A stretch of DNA of 17,289 nt from Zygnema cylindricum (Eukaryota > Streptophyta > Zygnematophyceae > Zygnematales > Zygnemataceae), in the NCBI GenBank assembly GCA_037447655.1, contig JBBHKE010000486.1, positions 103,804 through 121,092 of the forward strand, given 5' to 3'. A program made the position numbers and the translations under genes. The first letter of the stretch is position 1; each line of letters opens with the position of its first letter. A model generated the notes under the pieces. The model searched no databases. It was given only the letters and a program-made list of their open reading frames with translations, and was not told the DNA's origin. Below, one piece after another: positions 16,914 to 17,289 of the stretch.

Positions 16914-17289
16914 ATTTGTTTGTTCATTTATTTTGTTTTCCTGACAAAAAATATTATTTTTCATAATTTTTCCCACCAACGAAAAATGTTAATATGATGG
17001 CCAACACCCTGATTTTAAAATTTAGGTTTTTTTTTGTTTTTTTTTTTTATTTATTTATTTTAATTGAATTTCAATTTTCATCATTTTCTTAAAAGGAATT
17101 GCAATATACAAAGAAAGACAAAGAATTTTTTGTCTTAGGAAACAAAAAAAAAAACAAAAAACAAAAAAAAAACGGAATAAAAATTAATTTATCCTGAAAT
17201 GTAAGTATACACTATTTTTGAATTTTTTTCCCTCTTTTTCATTTCTGTTTTTCCTTAAAAGTTCTTGTTTTTTCTTTGGTTTTTTTTTT
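16914..17289 (+). other. AT-rich probable intron, truncated by window edge
   Basis: Long T and A runs, no open frame of note and no acceptor that leads into a believable exon before the window ends. Confidence 0.4.

Overview
This window looks like nuclear DNA of an AT-rich eukaryote, most likely an invertebrate animal. It has GT-AG introns (one only 50 nt long), a polyadenylation signal, long homopurine/homopyrimidine microsatellites, and DNA transposons of hAT and small TA-target types. No bacterial-style operons, rRNA or tRNA genes were seen. The species cannot be named from the sequence; an arthropod is plausible but is only inference.

Layout: 1-4063 is repeat-rich non-coding DNA. It holds a perfect 26-bp palindrome, a duplicated palindromic module, a 552-bp TA-flanked inverted-repeat element and a decayed Ty3/gypsy integrase fragment on the minus strand. 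4064-8477 is a full-length hAT transposon with a BED/hAT transposase pseudogene. The pseudogene keeps one frame, broken by two in-frame stops, and its three catalytic acidic positions are visible. 8651-9603 is a non-autonomous relative with a perfect 8-bp target duplication, itself interrupted by a 199-bp TA-flanked MITE. A third MITE lies at 10489-10703.

10948-11870 is an almost pure pyrimidine tract. Directly downstream is the best gene of the window, at 11878-14780 on the plus strand. It has three exons that join in phase into a predicted 523-residue protein. Its first ~288 residues align along their whole length with family I (soluble, eukaryotic/NURF-38-type) inorganic pyrophosphatases, but most catalytic residues are replaced. 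It also carries a ~235-residue Ser/Gln/Arg-rich C-terminal extension. This suggests a fast-evolving paralogue that is probably not an active pyrophosphatase. Its 1,281-nt second intron is filled with (GGGA)-type and (CCCT)-type repeats that are complementary to each other.

15340-16190 is A-tract-rich intergenic DNA. 16199-17289 probably holds the promoter, 5' leader and first coding exon of a second plus-strand gene that runs out of the window. Its product is not recognised.

The transposons account for most of the left half. The right half is a compact gene neighbourhood built around simple repeats.
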